A stretch of 64,000 nucleotides of DNA from CAZFER01 sp964517495 (GCA_964517495.1 CAZFER010000017.1:1-64000); one strand, 5' to 3'; counted from the stretch's first letter, positions 53,061 to 61,529 are shown. Translations and numbers: made by a program. Notes: generated from the sequence alone by a model not told the origin.

Positions 53061-54251
53061 TTATATCTTACCATTTAACAATTGTTTATAGAAAGACAGA
53101 AGAGTTGTTGTCAAATTTGTATAGGCAAATGGTCCTTCGGCTAACGCTCGGGCTTTATTCCCAAAATTTTGAGCCAACGTTTCGTTTTTTAACAGTTGCA
53201 CCACGTATTGGGCAAATGAATCAGTTTGATTCGCCACGAAACCGGCTTCATATTTTGATACAATACCGGCTGTATCTCCCACATTTGATACAACCAGAGG
53301 CCGTCCAGATGCGCAATAATCGAACAACTTGTTGGGGATTCGCGCTTGATTAGCCGAATTATGCTCCATAGGCAATAATTGTACATCGCATGCCCCCAAA
53401 TAAACGGGGACTCGTTCAAAAGGAACCGTTCCAGGCAAAAAAACATCCTCATTTAACCTGAACTGTTGGCGGAAAATATCCTTTGATTGTTCTTCAACTC
53501 CTCCACCGATTACAAGTAAAACAGTATTGGAGCATTGTTTTTTTATTTCGTTAAATATCTCTGCCAACATTTTCATATCCCAAAGCGAGAATCCAACAAA
53601 TCCCACTACTGGGCGGTCAAGTGGAACACCGATTTGTTGACGGCATTTTTGGCGATCCAAATCTGGAAATAAAGAAACATCCACCCCCGAAGGAATTGTT
53701 ATTAATTTATCTGAGGATATACCAGACTTCAAGGCCCGGTTATATAAAACCGTGCTAATCACAGTAACACCATCTGACCATCGCTTGCTTCCCACTTCAA
53801 TTTGCTCTTCCAAGCGATCAATCCATTTAAATGGTCTTCTAGAAGTTGTTATTCCTCCCCCTGCCCACCAATCACACCAATCGCTGATGAACAGTGTTTT
53901 TTTCCATCCAATTGGATTGCGTAATTTTAGCCATAGCCAAGGAAACAATACATTTGGCCGGTGATCAAAGGCATGGATAATATCCCAGCGATTGCGGGAT
54001 GCCTTGAACAAACGAAACAGATTATCAATAGGAGCATATCCACCATCATGCTGGCCCAGTGGTGCCCAGCGGGGAGTAAGCCAGATATGAACACCATCCC
54101 GGATTTCTTTTCGACCGAACCATAGAACATCACGGCTTACGGTCCACAAATCAACATGATGCCCTTTTTTTACTAGTTCACGGGCAAATCCGAAGCAGCG
54201 AAAAAACGTACCCCGCCAAATCAAATTATGATTTAGATAGAGAATGTTCAT
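53061..54251 (-). CDS. GT4-family glycosyltransferase
   Basis: A 396-aa GT-B protein. It starts LYLNHNLIWRGTFFRCFGFARELVKKGH. The donor domain has PVVGFVGFSLWDMKMLAEIF near 205, LLVIGGGVEEQSKDI near 240 and QARIPNKLFDYCASGRPLVVSNVGDTAG near 300-330. The EX7E motif is relaxed to an NKLFDYCASG form, as in some GT4/GT1-like enzymes. A short hairpin at 54283-54295 (GCAGG-AAG-CCTGC) lies between it and the ThuA gene. Confidence 0.9.
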   Translation of the reverse strand: MNILYLNHNLIWRGTFFRCFGFARELVKKGHHVDLWTVSRDVLWFGRKEIRDGVHIWLTPRWAPLGQHDGGYAPIDNLFRLFKASRNRWDIIHAFDHRPNVLFPWLWLKLRNPIGWKKTLFISDWCDWWAGGGITTSRRPFKWIDRLEEQIEVGSKRWSDGVTVISTVLYNRALKSGISSDKLITIPSGVDVSLFPDLDRQKCRQQIGVPLDRPVVGFVGFSLWDMKMLAEIFNEIKKQCSNTVLLVIGGGVEEQSKDIFRQQFRLNEDVFLPGTVPFERVPVYLGACDVQLLPMEHNSANQARIPNKLFDYCASGRPLVVSNVGDTAGIVSKYEAGFVANQTDSFAQYVVQLLKNETLAQNFGNKARALAEGPFAYTNLTTTLLSFYKQLLNGKI

Positions 54252-54352
54252 AGTAAGGAAAGTAAATACGATAGTTGAGCAGGCAGGAAGCCTGCATCAC
54301 AAAATGTACGAATACTTATGACTTGATTGCCTTATTGCCGAGTCATATTTCC

Positions 54353-55108
54353 TCAACGTTTTCGAGCCGACCATTCTATCGATTGTTTAAGTAATTTCTG
54401 GAAATGGGGATGGCTCCACGAAACTTTATCATGTCCATGAAGAAGCACAACCACTCTTTCACGTTGATTGTCTTTAGCGATCCAAGCTAATGGTTCGGTG
54501 ACGCGTTTGCCATTTTTTTCATGGGTGCTTTCAATAAGAATTTTTGAGGAGGGTAGAATTCGAAGTGTATGATAAAATTCATCATCAAATTCAAAATATT
54601 CCGGTAATCCATCCACTATTGGATGTTCAGCAATCACATGGCTCTTAATTGTTTGATACTTATCATGAGCAGATTTATCCCAGACCCATAATCCACCGAT
54701 TAAATTTATGAACTCCTTCCAATCGGCAAATGTTGCTATTGCACTATGGACACACACTAATCCTCCACCCTCACGCACGAAACGTGGGATATTTGTTTTG
54801 ACATGGTCTGGAGTGGGTTTATTTTCATATTGGGGGCTGGGGTAATATGAACAGCAATATAAAACCAACACATCATATTTGGTTAAATTATTATATTTAA
54901 GATCGTCTGTATCTTCTGTATAGTAAAAATACTTGCTGTCCAAGGTGGAGTTATAAACTTGATCGGCAAAGATCTTCACATTTTCTTTGAACTGGTGATG
55001 GGTTCCTCCTCCGAAGACGAGGATCCGAAGCGGTTTGATTTCGTTTGCCTGGGAAAACTGAATGTTGACGACGAGAAGAAAGAGAATCAAAAGACGCATG
55101 ACCTTCAT
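54353..55108 (-). CDS. ThuA-like domain protein, exported
   Basis: A 251-aa protein with a signal peptide (residues 1-21). The ThuA fold, a class I glutamine-amidotransferase-like domain, is seen in RILVFGGGTHHQFKENV, YDVLVLYCCSYYPSP, FVREGGGLVCVHSAIATFADWKEF, HPIVDGLPEYFEFDDEFYHTL and AWIAKDNQRERVVVLLHGHD. ThuA-family proteins act in trehalose or polyol use in some bacteria, or bind sugars; the exact role is open. The start follows CGGAGG. Confidence 0.9.
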   Translation of the reverse strand: MKVMRLLILFLLVVNIQFSQANEIKPLRILVFGGGTHHQFKENVKIFADQVYNSTLDSKYFYYTEDTDDLKYNNLTKYDVLVLYCCSYYPSPQYENKPTPDHVKTNIPRFVREGGGLVCVHSAIATFADWKEFINLIGGLWVWDKSAHDKYQTIKSHVIAEHPIVDGLPEYFEFDDEFYHTLRILPSSKILIESTHEKNGKRVTEPLAWIAKDNQRERVVVLLHGHDKVSWSHPHFQKLLKQSIEWSARKR

Positions 55109-55131
55109 GCCGAACCTCCGAAAGTGGAATA

Positions 55132-55164
55132 GTGGAGCGTGGAAGGTATTATTTCACGCTCCAC
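55132..55164 (-). terminator. Strong hairpin after glnK1
   Basis: GTGGAGCGTG (55132-55141) pairs exactly with CACGCTCCAC (55155-55164). It lies 27 bases after the first PII gene's stop. The T-run on the minus strand is weak, so it may be a stabilising 3' end more than a complete terminator. Confidence 0.5.
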
Positions 55165-55190
55165 CGTTCGTTATCATGTTGATTCTCTTA

Positions 55191-55529
55191 TCATAAAGCT
55201 TCTTGAGATCGTTCTCCAGTGCGAATGCGAACTGCATCCTTTAAATCATAGATAAATATTTTCCCGTCACCCACCTGGCCGGTGTTTACGGCATTGCGGA
55301 TGGTATCGATCACCCTTTCCGTTACATCCGCTTTGCAGGCGATTTCGACTTTGATTTTGGGCTGAAAGGCGATGGTATATTCCCGGCCACGGTAAATCTC
55401 CTGATGGCCTTTTTGGCGCCCAAAACCCCGCACTTCGGTTACGGTCATGCCAACCACCCCCAATTCTTCCAGGGCGGTTCTAAGTTCTTCTAACTTGTGT
55501 GGACGTATAATTGCTTCGATTTTATTCAT
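55191..55529 (-). CDS. glnK: PII nitrogen regulatory protein (copy 1)
   Basis: A 112-aa PII protein. It starts NKIEAIIRPHKLEELR. The T-loop reads RGFGRQKGHQEIYRGREYTIAF, with uridylylation Tyr51 present. GDGKIFIYDLKDAVRIRTGER near residues 85-105 is the B/C-loop ATP site. PII proteins sense ATP/ADP/2-oxoglutarate and block AmtB. It is downstream of an amt gene by 67 bases and is the last gene of the amt-glnK-amt-glnK array. The start follows GGAGAT. Confidence 0.97.
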   Translation of the reverse strand: MNKIEAIIRPHKLEELRTALEELGVVGMTVTEVRGFGRQKGHQEIYRGREYTIAFQPKIKVEIACKADVTERVIDTIRNAVNTGQVGDGKIFIYDLKDAVRIRTGERSQEAL

Positions 55530-55596
55530 CGTTTTATCTCCAATTTATTGATTCAGTTTATTTCATCCCTTTTATTTTAAATCGATCGATGATTTC

Positions 55597-56931
55597 TTAC
55601 TCAGATTTGGTGCCAGGGGTAAAGAAATTGTAGGCAACTTCACCATGCAGACTCAAATCCAAGCCGGTTACTTCATCTTCACGCTTTGCACGCAATGGAA
55701 CAATTGCACCAACTATTTTTAAAATAATATAGGTTCCGATTCCAGCAAACGCCATCGAAGCAACCACGCTGATAAATTGAATCCATAATTGATAGGGATT
55801 GCCAAAAAATAACCCATTGACACCTTCACCTGCGATGGCTTCATTGGCAAACAGACCGGTTGCTAATGCCCCCCATGTTCCACCAAGACCATGAACACCG
55901 AATACATCGAGTGAATCGTCATACCCAAATTTGGCCTTCATAGTGTTTACCCCGTAATAGCAGATCACCCCTGCGCCAATACCGATAATGATAGCACATA
56001 ATGGATCAACAAAACCGGATGCTGGGGTTATGGCGACCAGCCCTGCGACAGCTCCTGTAACGGCTCCCAATATAGTAGGTTTTCCATGAAACATGTTTTC
56101 AATAACCAACCATGTCAAAGCAGCAGCCGCGGCGGCGGTATTGGTGACGCAAAAAGCCATGGCCGCGGTTCCGTTAGCTCCCAGAGCACTGCCAGCGTTA
56201 AATCCAAACCACCCAAACCAGAGCAGTGAAGCACCTATGAGAGTAAATGGAAGATTGTGGGGAGGAGTAACCGACTGAGGATAACCATGCCGTTTTCCAA
56301 TGACAAAAGCAGCCACCAAAGCAGACACACCCGAACTGATGTGCACGACGGTACCACCGGCAAAATCCAGTGCATCCAAACCTTCAGGCCCCATCCAGCC
56401 ACCACCCCAAACCCAATGGTGAAGTGGATCGTAGATTAAAGTGGTCCAAAGCAATGAAAATAACACAAACGCTGAAAAACCAATACGTTCTGCAAATGCA
56501 CCGGTGATCAAGGCAACTGTGATGATGGCAAACATACCTTGAAACATGGCAAAAATCACATGGGGAATTGTACCACTGGCTTCCATCCCAACGCCTTGGA
56601 AGAACAAATAGTCAAAACCACCGACGATTCCACCATTGGTGGTGCCAAATGCCAGAGTGTAACCAATAAGTATCCATTGAATACTAACCAAGCAAAGGCA
56701 AAAGAAACTGTGCATTAAGGTTGATAAAATGTTGCGATGGTTTACTAATCCACCGTAAAACAAGGCAAGGCCAGGGGCAGTCATTAACATCACTAATAAA
56801 GTGGATGTTAAAACCCATGAGGTATCCCCGGTATCAATCTCTGCCGCATCCGCAGCAAAAACGGGTGAAGCGGCCAGTAACATCAATCCTAATATACATA
56901 CTATCTGGTTTACTCTTCTTCTTGGATTCAT
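55597..56931 (-). CDS. amt: Ammonium transporter (copy 1)
   Basis: A 444-aa Amt/AmtB channel with a signal peptide (residues about 1-27, ending PVFA) and eleven membrane helices. The pore twin-His is present: FAGGTVVHISSG in the middle and GVHGLGGTWGALATG near residue 345. AMFQGMFAIITVALITGAFAERI is conserved. It moves NH4+/NH3 into the cell. The ATG at 56931 follows TTGGAGG. It shares gene order with the second amt-glnK pair upstream. Confidence 0.95.
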   Translation of the reverse strand: MNPRRRVNQIVCILGLMLLAASPVFAADAAEIDTGDTSWVLTSTLLVMLMTAPGLALFYGGLVNHRNILSTLMHSFFCLCLVSIQWILIGYTLAFGTTNGGIVGGFDYLFFQGVGMEASGTIPHVIFAMFQGMFAIITVALITGAFAERIGFSAFVLFSLLWTTLIYDPLHHWVWGGGWMGPEGLDALDFAGGTVVHISSGVSALVAAFVIGKRHGYPQSVTPPHNLPFTLIGASLLWFGWFGFNAGSALGANGTAAMAFCVTNTAAAAAALTWLVIENMFHGKPTILGAVTGAVAGLVAITPASGFVDPLCAIIIGIGAGVICYYGVNTMKAKFGYDDSLDVFGVHGLGGTWGALATGLFANEAIAGEGVNGLFFGNPYQLWIQFISVVASMAFAGIGTYIILKIVGAIVPLRAKREDEVTGLDLSLHGEVAYNFFTPGTKSE

Positions 56932-57235
56932 GAAGAATTCCTCCAATCAAAATTAGATCAAACGGACTAAGTGACATTGGTTGAATCATTGCCAACCGTT
57001 TGTATTCTGTTCAACAATAAGCATGCCATCATACATAAATGCAGATAGATTGCATAAGTCATTAGAATTTAAAGATTTATACAGAATTATGCAGAAATTG
57101 GCTTTTTTTACACAGCCCAAAAAACCACAGTTCCCATGCTCAAATCCGGGCAGTTGATCAGATATAAGCAAAAAAAGAACCGGAGAGGATAGTTAATCCT
57201 CTCCGGGAACCACAAAGAAAATCTGTCTGTTGGTC
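56932..57235. other. Gap between the two amt-glnK pairs, with terminator and a weak sigma54-like site
   Basis: On the minus strand TGGCAT, 5 bases, TTGT (57014-57028) is a degenerate sigma54 promoter; the invariant -12 GC is GT. It would give a leader of about 70 bases for the downstream amt gene. The rest is AT-rich and holds no gene. Confidence 0.35.
57172..57206 (-). terminator. Rho-independent terminator after glnK2
   Basis: CCGGAGAGGAT (57180-57190), loop AGTTA, ATCCTCTCCGG (57196-57206) is an 11-bp perfect stem, followed on the minus strand by TTCTTTTTTT. It separates the two amt-glnK pairs, so copy 1 is likely to need its own promoter. Confidence 0.9.
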
Positions 57236-57574
57236 TTATAGAGCTTCTTCCGCTCTTTCTCCTGTTCGAATTCGAACGGCATCGGCAATGGCATAGATGA
57301 AGATTTTTCCATCACCAACCTGGCCGGTAGCAACCGTGTTACGGATCAGGTCAACCACTTGTTCAGTGGCGCTGCTTTTGACCGCAATTTCCACTTTTAT
57401 TTTTGGTTGAAAGGCCACGGTATATTCGCGGCCACGATAGAGCTCGTGATGGCCTTTTTGACGTCCAAATCCACGTACTTCGCTGACTGTCATTCCGGTG
57501 ATGCCGTGTTCTTCCAATGCTGATCTTAAATCTTCCAATTTATGTGGACGAATAATCGCTTCAATCTTATTCAT
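57236..57574 (-). CDS. glnK: PII nitrogen regulatory protein (copy 2)
   Basis: A 112-aa PII protein close to copy 1 but with many differences, as expected of an old duplication. The T-loop GFGRQKGHHELYRGREYTVAF keeps Tyr51. IEAIIRPHKLEDLR, VEIAVKSSATEQ and GDGKIFIYAIADAVRIRTGER complete the fold. It lies 53 bases after amt copy 2 and ends before a strong terminator. The start follows GGAGG. Confidence 0.97.
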   Translation of the reverse strand: MNKIEAIIRPHKLEDLRSALEEHGITGMTVSEVRGFGRQKGHHELYRGREYTVAFQPKIKVEIAVKSSATEQVVDLIRNTVATGQVGDGKIFIYAIADAVRIRTGERAEEAL

Positions 57575-57627
57575 AGTTTTCTAACCTCCATAAACTTTAT
57601 TCGGATCGTTTGCATTAATTCATCGAA

Positions 57628-58995
57628 TTAATGAGGTGTTAATGTGAAGTCGTAATAGGCTGAACCAGCATGCTCGCCAATATCGAGTCCTTCCATTTCC
57701 TCTTCTTTGCTTACGCGTAGACCGATAGTTAAATCAAGCGCTTTGAACATAATAAAGGAGAGAACGAAAGTCCAAACAAAACAAGCAACCACCCCTGCTA
57801 GTTGTACACCCAGGACACCAATGCTGCCACCGAAGAAGAGGCCTGCATTGCCGCTGTAGATTTCCTGAGCAAATAATCCGGCGGCCAGGGTTCCCCAGAC
57901 CCCACACACCCCGTGTACAGAGACCGCACCGACAGGATCATCAACGCCAAAATTTTCGAGGGTAAGAACGGAAATCACGACCAGTATGCCTGCAATGAAT
58001 CCGATGATGATCGCTGAAGCCGGGCTGACATCAGCGCATGGAGCGGTGATAGCCACCAAGCCAGCCAATGCTCCGTTGAGGGTCATGCCCACTTCTGGTT
58101 TGCCAAATTTTATCCAGGCCATGATTAATGCACCTACTGTTCCGGCACACGCTGACAAGTGGGTCGTAACTGCAATGACTGCAAGATCACCCCCTTGGGT
58201 GGTGGTACTGCCTGGGTTAAAGCCAAACCAACCTAACCAAAGAATAAATACACCCAAAGCAGCCATGGGCATGTTATGGCCGGGGATTGCTTTGGGTTTG
58301 CCTTCAGCACTAAATTTTCCAATACGAGGTCCTAATACGATGGCACCCGCTAATCCAGCCCAGGCACCCACTGAGTGAACCACGGTTGAACCAGCAAAAT
58401 CAATAAATCCGAGATCCTCTAGCCAACCTGTACTTTCACCTGTAAACAAACTTCCCCACGCCCAGGAGCCGAAAATGGGGTATATTAATCCAGTAATGAT
58501 TACGGTATAGATCATGTAGGCATGAAAACGTGTTCGTTCCGCAACGGCCCCAGAGACAATGGTGGCAGCCGTCGCGGCAAAAACAACTTGGAAAATATAG
58601 AAGGTAAATGTCCAATATTCTTTATTTCCCTCGGTTTCCATATATTTGAAAAGGCCAAATCCATCGGAACCGATAATTCCACTGACCGTCGTCCCGAACA
58701 TCAATCCAAAACCGAGCACCCAAAAAACCAATGAGCCGATGCTCACATCAAGAATATTTTTCATGATGATGTTGACAGCATTCTTTGCACGGGTAAAACC
58801 GGATTCCACCATAGTGAATCCAGCCTGCATAAAAAACACCAGAAACGCTGCAATACACGTCCAAAGAATGTTCCCATCATCAATGCTGACGTACATGGGC
58901 TCATCTGCTGCATAACCTACAGATGAAAAGACACCAATCATTGCCAAAGCAATAGCGAAATAATAAATACGTGAGCTTCCTCTGATCCTAAACAT
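57628..58995 (-). CDS. amt: Ammonium transporter (copy 2)
   Basis: A 455-aa Amt channel with a short N-terminal hydrophobic segment and eleven membrane helices. The pore His residues are in DFAGSTVVHSVGAW and SVHGVCGVWGTLAAG. It differs from copy 1 mainly at the N-terminus and loops, so the pair may differ in affinity. The ATG at 58995 lies 10 bases after AAGGAG; the GTG two codons earlier is an alternative. A near-consensus sigma54 promoter stands about 110 bases upstream, so the unit is likely induced by nitrogen limitation through NtrC. Confidence 0.95.
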   Translation of the reverse strand: MFRIRGSSRIYYFAIALAMIGVFSSVGYAADEPMYVSIDDGNILWTCIAAFLVFFMQAGFTMVESGFTRAKNAVNIIMKNILDVSIGSLVFWVLGFGLMFGTTVSGIIGSDGFGLFKYMETEGNKEYWTFTFYIFQVVFAATAATIVSGAVAERTRFHAYMIYTVIITGLIYPIFGSWAWGSLFTGESTGWLEDLGFIDFAGSTVVHSVGAWAGLAGAIVLGPRIGKFSAEGKPKAIPGHNMPMAALGVFILWLGWFGFNPGSTTTQGGDLAVIAVTTHLSACAGTVGALIMAWIKFGKPEVGMTLNGALAGLVAITAPCADVSPASAIIIGFIAGILVVISVLTLENFGVDDPVGAVSVHGVCGVWGTLAAGLFAQEIYSGNAGLFFGGSIGVLGVQLAGVVACFVWTFVLSFIMFKALDLTIGLRVSKEEEMEGLDIGEHAGSAYYDFTLTPH

Positions 58996-59013
58996 GGACA
59001 CAGTTCTCCTTTC

Positions 59014-59030
59014 AATTCGAGTATCGAATT
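59014..59030 (-). promoter_or_regulatory. Inverted repeat in the amt copy 2 leader
   Basis: AATTCGA, GTA, TCGAATT (7-3-7, perfect) sits 4 bases upstream of the ribosome site AGGAGA. It could form a leader hairpin in the mRNA or be a protein site. Confidence 0.4.
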
Positions 59031-59069
59031 TTGTAGATAGAATTTTTTACCCGGGCAGGAATATCATCC

Positions 59070-59091
59070 GTTAAGAGCGAAATCTCTTAAC
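59070..59091 (-). promoter_or_regulatory. 5'-proximal stem-loop in the amt copy 2 mRNA
   Basis: GTTAAGAG and CTCTTAAC flank CGAAAT. If transcription begins near 59096 this hairpin is at the very 5' end of the message, a place where stem-loops protect RNA. On the plus strand it is followed by a T7 run and so looks like an intrinsic terminator there, although no plus-strand gene leads into it. Confidence 0.4.
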
Positions 59092-59107
59092 TCGTTTTTT
59101 TATAAGG

Positions 59108-59122
59108 GCAACCAACGTGCCA
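59108..59122 (-). promoter_or_regulatory. Sigma54 promoter of the amt copy 2 operon
   Basis: On the minus strand TGGCAC, five bases GTTGG, TTGC (59117-59122 and 59108-59111); both invariant pairs GG and GC are present and the spacing is exact. Transcription should begin near 59096, about 100 bases upstream of the ATG. Sigma54 with NtrC control fits an ammonium transporter. Confidence 0.8.
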
Positions 59123-59224
59123 ACTTTTTATGAGATGTGAAAGTCGAAGCTTAAGTCTATATGTATGAGTAGAATAAAAGACGATCAGGGATAAAGGAGA
59201 AGATGTTTTGAAGGTAATTGAACA

Positions 59225-59256
59225 TAAAAAAGCATGTACAAAAATAAGCACATGCT
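59225..59256 (-). terminator. Terminator of the 3-hydroxyacyl-CoA dehydrogenase gene
   Basis: AGCATGT (59231-59237) and ACATGCT (59250-59256) form the stem, and TTTTTTATG follows on the minus strand. A second perfect 10-bp hairpin, CATCATGGGA/TCCCATGATG (59277-59308), lies between it and the stop codon. Confidence 0.6.
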
Positions 59257-59330
59257 GGTTTTGAAACACCTAAAGCCATCATGGGAGATTGCTTATTTTC
59301 CCATGATGACTTTGTCTTTGATTTGTTGAA

Positions 59331-60221
59331 CTATGATGCGATGCTCAAATTTACTTTTGCTTCATCCGGCATTGAATATTCAAAGAAACCTTTTCCGGAT
59401 TTTACTCCCAGGCGTCCACCGCGTATCATTTTTTTCAACAAAGGGCAAGGACGGTATTTAATATCACCTAATTCGTGGAATAAATGCTCCATATGAAAAA
59501 CCATTGTATCGAGTCCCATCGCATCGGCAAAATGAAGGGGACCCATCTGCATGCCGCAACCCAATTCCATGGCTTTATCAATATCTTCTGCGGAAGCAAC
59601 ACCTTCCATCAAAGCAAAAACGGCTTCATTAATGAGGGGAATCATCATACGGGTTGTTACATAACCTGGCCATTCAAAGACTTCGATGGCGGTTTTGCCA
59701 ATCTCATCTGCAAATTCACGGACGGATTGAAAGGTTGAATCGCTGGTTTCCAATCCACGAACCAATTCAACAATGGGACGTTGAGGAACGGGTGGGTGGA
59801 AGTGCATTCCAATAAATTGAGAAGGTCTTTGCGAACGTGAGGCCAGATTACTCACAGAAAACGTTGAGGTGTTTGTAGCAAAAATGGTTTTTTCGGGGCA
59901 TTTAGCATTCAAGGTAGTAAAGATATCATTCTTAATGTTAATGTCCTCATCGACCGCCTCGATTACAAGATCAACTTTTTCAAAACCTTCATAGGAATCT
60001 GTGGGAGTAACACGAGATAAAATCGCTTGTTTTTCTTTTTGAGTGATACCCCATTTAGCGATTTCATTATCCAAGTGTGCAGAAAGCGCTGCTAACGAAC
60101 GATCGATTGCCTCTTTTGAAATTTCCTGCAAGACGACATTAATCCCCGCTTTGGAAATAACCTCAATGATGCCTTGTCCCATCGTACCACCACCAATTAC
60201 GCCAACACGTCGAATTTGCAT
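59331..60221 (-). CDS. 3-hydroxyacyl-CoA dehydrogenase family protein
   Basis: A 296-aa NAD enzyme of the 3-hydroxybutyryl-CoA dehydrogenase family. It begins RRVGVIGGGTMGQGI (Rossmann motif). VDLVIEAVDEDINIKNDIF and TNTSTFSVSNLA (Ser119) follow. The catalytic His140 is in IGMHFHPPVPQRPIVELV, where the usual HFFNP is HFHPP, and the Asn of the catalytic set is replaced: GYVTTRMMIPLINEA has Thr190. It ends with RLGVKSGKGFFEYS. The substrate may be a 3-hydroxyacyl-CoA but activity is less certain because of these changes. It starts after GAGAGG. Confidence 0.88.
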   Translation of the reverse strand: MQIRRVGVIGGGTMGQGIIEVISKAGINVVLQEISKEAIDRSLAALSAHLDNEIAKWGITQKEKQAILSRVTPTDSYEGFEKVDLVIEAVDEDINIKNDIFTTLNAKCPEKTIFATNTSTFSVSNLASRSQRPSQFIGMHFHPPVPQRPIVELVRGLETSDSTFQSVREFADEIGKTAIEVFEWPGYVTTRMMIPLINEAVFALMEGVASAEDIDKAMELGCGMQMGPLHFADAMGLDTMVFHMEHLFHELGDIKYRPCPLLKKMIRGGRLGVKSGKGFFEYSMPDEAKVNLSIAS

Positions 60222-60259
60222 GTTTCTAACCTCTCTTGTTTCTATCGTTATTTACCTTC

Positions 60260-60265
60260 ATTATA
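60260..60265 (-). promoter_or_regulatory. -10 box of the 3-hydroxyacyl-CoA dehydrogenase gene
   Basis: TATAAT on the minus strand, 39 bases before the ATG. No good -35 is seen at 16-18 bases. It gives a leader of about 32 bases with GAGAGG. Confidence 0.35.
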
Positions 60266-60590
60266 CGCCATTATTTCAAGGTTGAACGATTTCTGAATCC
60301 TTATCATAAATGAAAATTGGAATAAGGCAGAAATATAGACGGGTATACCCAGCAGAGGGGAACGATTCATATGAGAATCCATGAAGGCTTTCAAGTACAT
60401 GATGCAAGTTCATACTTTCTCTAATTATATAATATATGTCGATATGGATAAAAATTAAGCCTTCTTTTCTGATTTTCAAAAAAAACATACAAAATAACAA
60501 GCGGATTCTCGTTACAAGCGTTACAAGCTAAAAAGATGTTTGAATAATAATTATTTCCCCAATCCAACATTCTGTAAGTGGATTAATCTT

Positions 60591-60599
60591 TGATATAAT
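60591..60599 (+). promoter_or_regulatory. Extended -10 promoter of the Glu-rich protein gene
   Basis: TGATATAAT fits TG-N-TATAAT exactly. The -35 region is weak, as usual for extended -10 promoters. Transcription should begin near 60606. Confidence 0.5.
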
Positions 60600-60632
60600 A
60601 AGATAAGGATTTGAAAATCTGAATGAGGCTTT

Positions 60633-60655
60633 GTTTTCTTTAAGCTAAAGAAAAC
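60633..60655 (+). repeat. Perfect 10-bp stem-loop in the leader of the Glu-rich gene
   Basis: GTTTTCTTTA, loop AGC, TAAAGAAAAC. It is 77 bases before the GTG start and would fold in the 5' leader. AT-rich, so modest stability; no terminator-like T-run follows. Confidence 0.45.
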
Positions 60656-60731
60656 AGGGATTTAGACGATAATCGATAATGGGTAGATGTCCCATGAACC
60701 AAGATATTAAATCAAGAGCGAGTCCGAAATC

Positions 60732-61529
60732 GTGGTAGCTGGACCAAGTGCCATAGGGAGTACCCCACAGGTTCATTTTCGTCCTGATCCGGGTGAACCG
60801 GCAGCACGCCTTAGTGCGCCTGAACACCAAACTGCCGGTTTGGTCACCACTCAGGAACAGCGGAATGAAACCCGGTTGCGCCTGCGGGCGTTGATCAGCG
60901 GGGATGATGTCCTATATACACGTCGTACATTTACCCAAACCTATGGCGAAAACAGTCCTGTCTTTAATGCTGGTTTAACCACGGTGGTTTCGCGAACCGA
61001 TGGGAATGGTTTTGTTCCTGACAATACCTTGGTTCCAAGTGAATCTGGTGAAAATGGAGTAAATCAAACTGAGGAAGAGGGGGAAGAGAAGGAAACAAAT
61101 GGATTGCAGGCTGAGGAAGAATCTCAAAATGCACTCCAGCCCAGCGAAGAAGAACTGGAAGAGAAAGAGCGTGAGTTAGAGAATGAGGATGCACGGCTTG
61201 ACCGTAACTTAACCCGTGCCCAATTGGAACAAAACCAGGCCCTTGAATCCAATAATCCTGCCCAATTCAGGCAAGCGAAACAAGAAGAAGATGAAATTGA
61301 ACGAGAGCAGGAAGAAGTCGAACGTGAAAAGAATGAAGTTGAACTCCAGAAAATGGCTGCCCAACTGAAAGAATTGCTAAACAGCACCAACCAGGCATTG
61401 GAAGATAATGCGCAAGCCGCTTTTGGACTTTTGGATGTTATGTTTGGCTTTGATAAAGAAAACCAAAGCCAGGATGGCCCGCTTTCTGGCCCTTTGCCGG
61501 CTGATCCCACCTTTGCCCGTGCCCGATGA
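60732..61529 (+). CDS. Glu/Gln-rich coiled-coil protein, unknown
   Basis: A 265-aa hydrophilic protein starting at GTG 60732; only GAGCGAG lies upstream as a weak ribosome site. Residues 1-95 are mixed and end with a segment ISGDDVLYTRRTFTQTY. Residues about 105-215 are highly acidic and helical (EELEEKERELENEDARLDRN, EEDEIEREQEEVEREK), a long coiled coil. The last 30 residues are Pro/Gly-rich. There is no signal peptide or membrane span. The coiled-coil head resembles the N-terminal half of SprA-related putative metalloproteins, but no protease motif is present. It is convergent with a receiver-phosphatase gene. Confidence 0.65.
   Translation: MVAGPSAIGSTPQVHFRPDPGEPAARLSAPEHQTAGLVTTQEQRNETRLRLRALISGDDVLYTRRTFTQTYGENSPVFNAGLTTVVSRTDGNGFVPDNTLVPSESGENGVNQTEEEGEEKETNGLQAEEESQNALQPSEEELEEKERELENEDARLDRNLTRAQLEQNQALESNNPAQFRQAKQEEDEIEREQEEVEREKNEVELQKMAAQLKELLNSTNQALEDNAQAAFGLLDVMFGFDKENQSQDGPLSGPLPADPTFARAR

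Larger units (their letters stand above)
60222..60731. other. 510-bp noncoding region between divergent genes
   Basis: AT-rich, with a TATAAT on each strand, a direct repeat CAAGCGTTACAAGC-like near 60516-60530 and a perfect hairpin at 60633-60655. No convincing gene. Confidence 0.4.

Noticed and set aside
54283..54295. GCAGG-AAG-CCTGC hairpin as terminator of the ThuA gene
   Set aside because: The stem is only 5 bp and no T-run follows; left as a minor hairpin.
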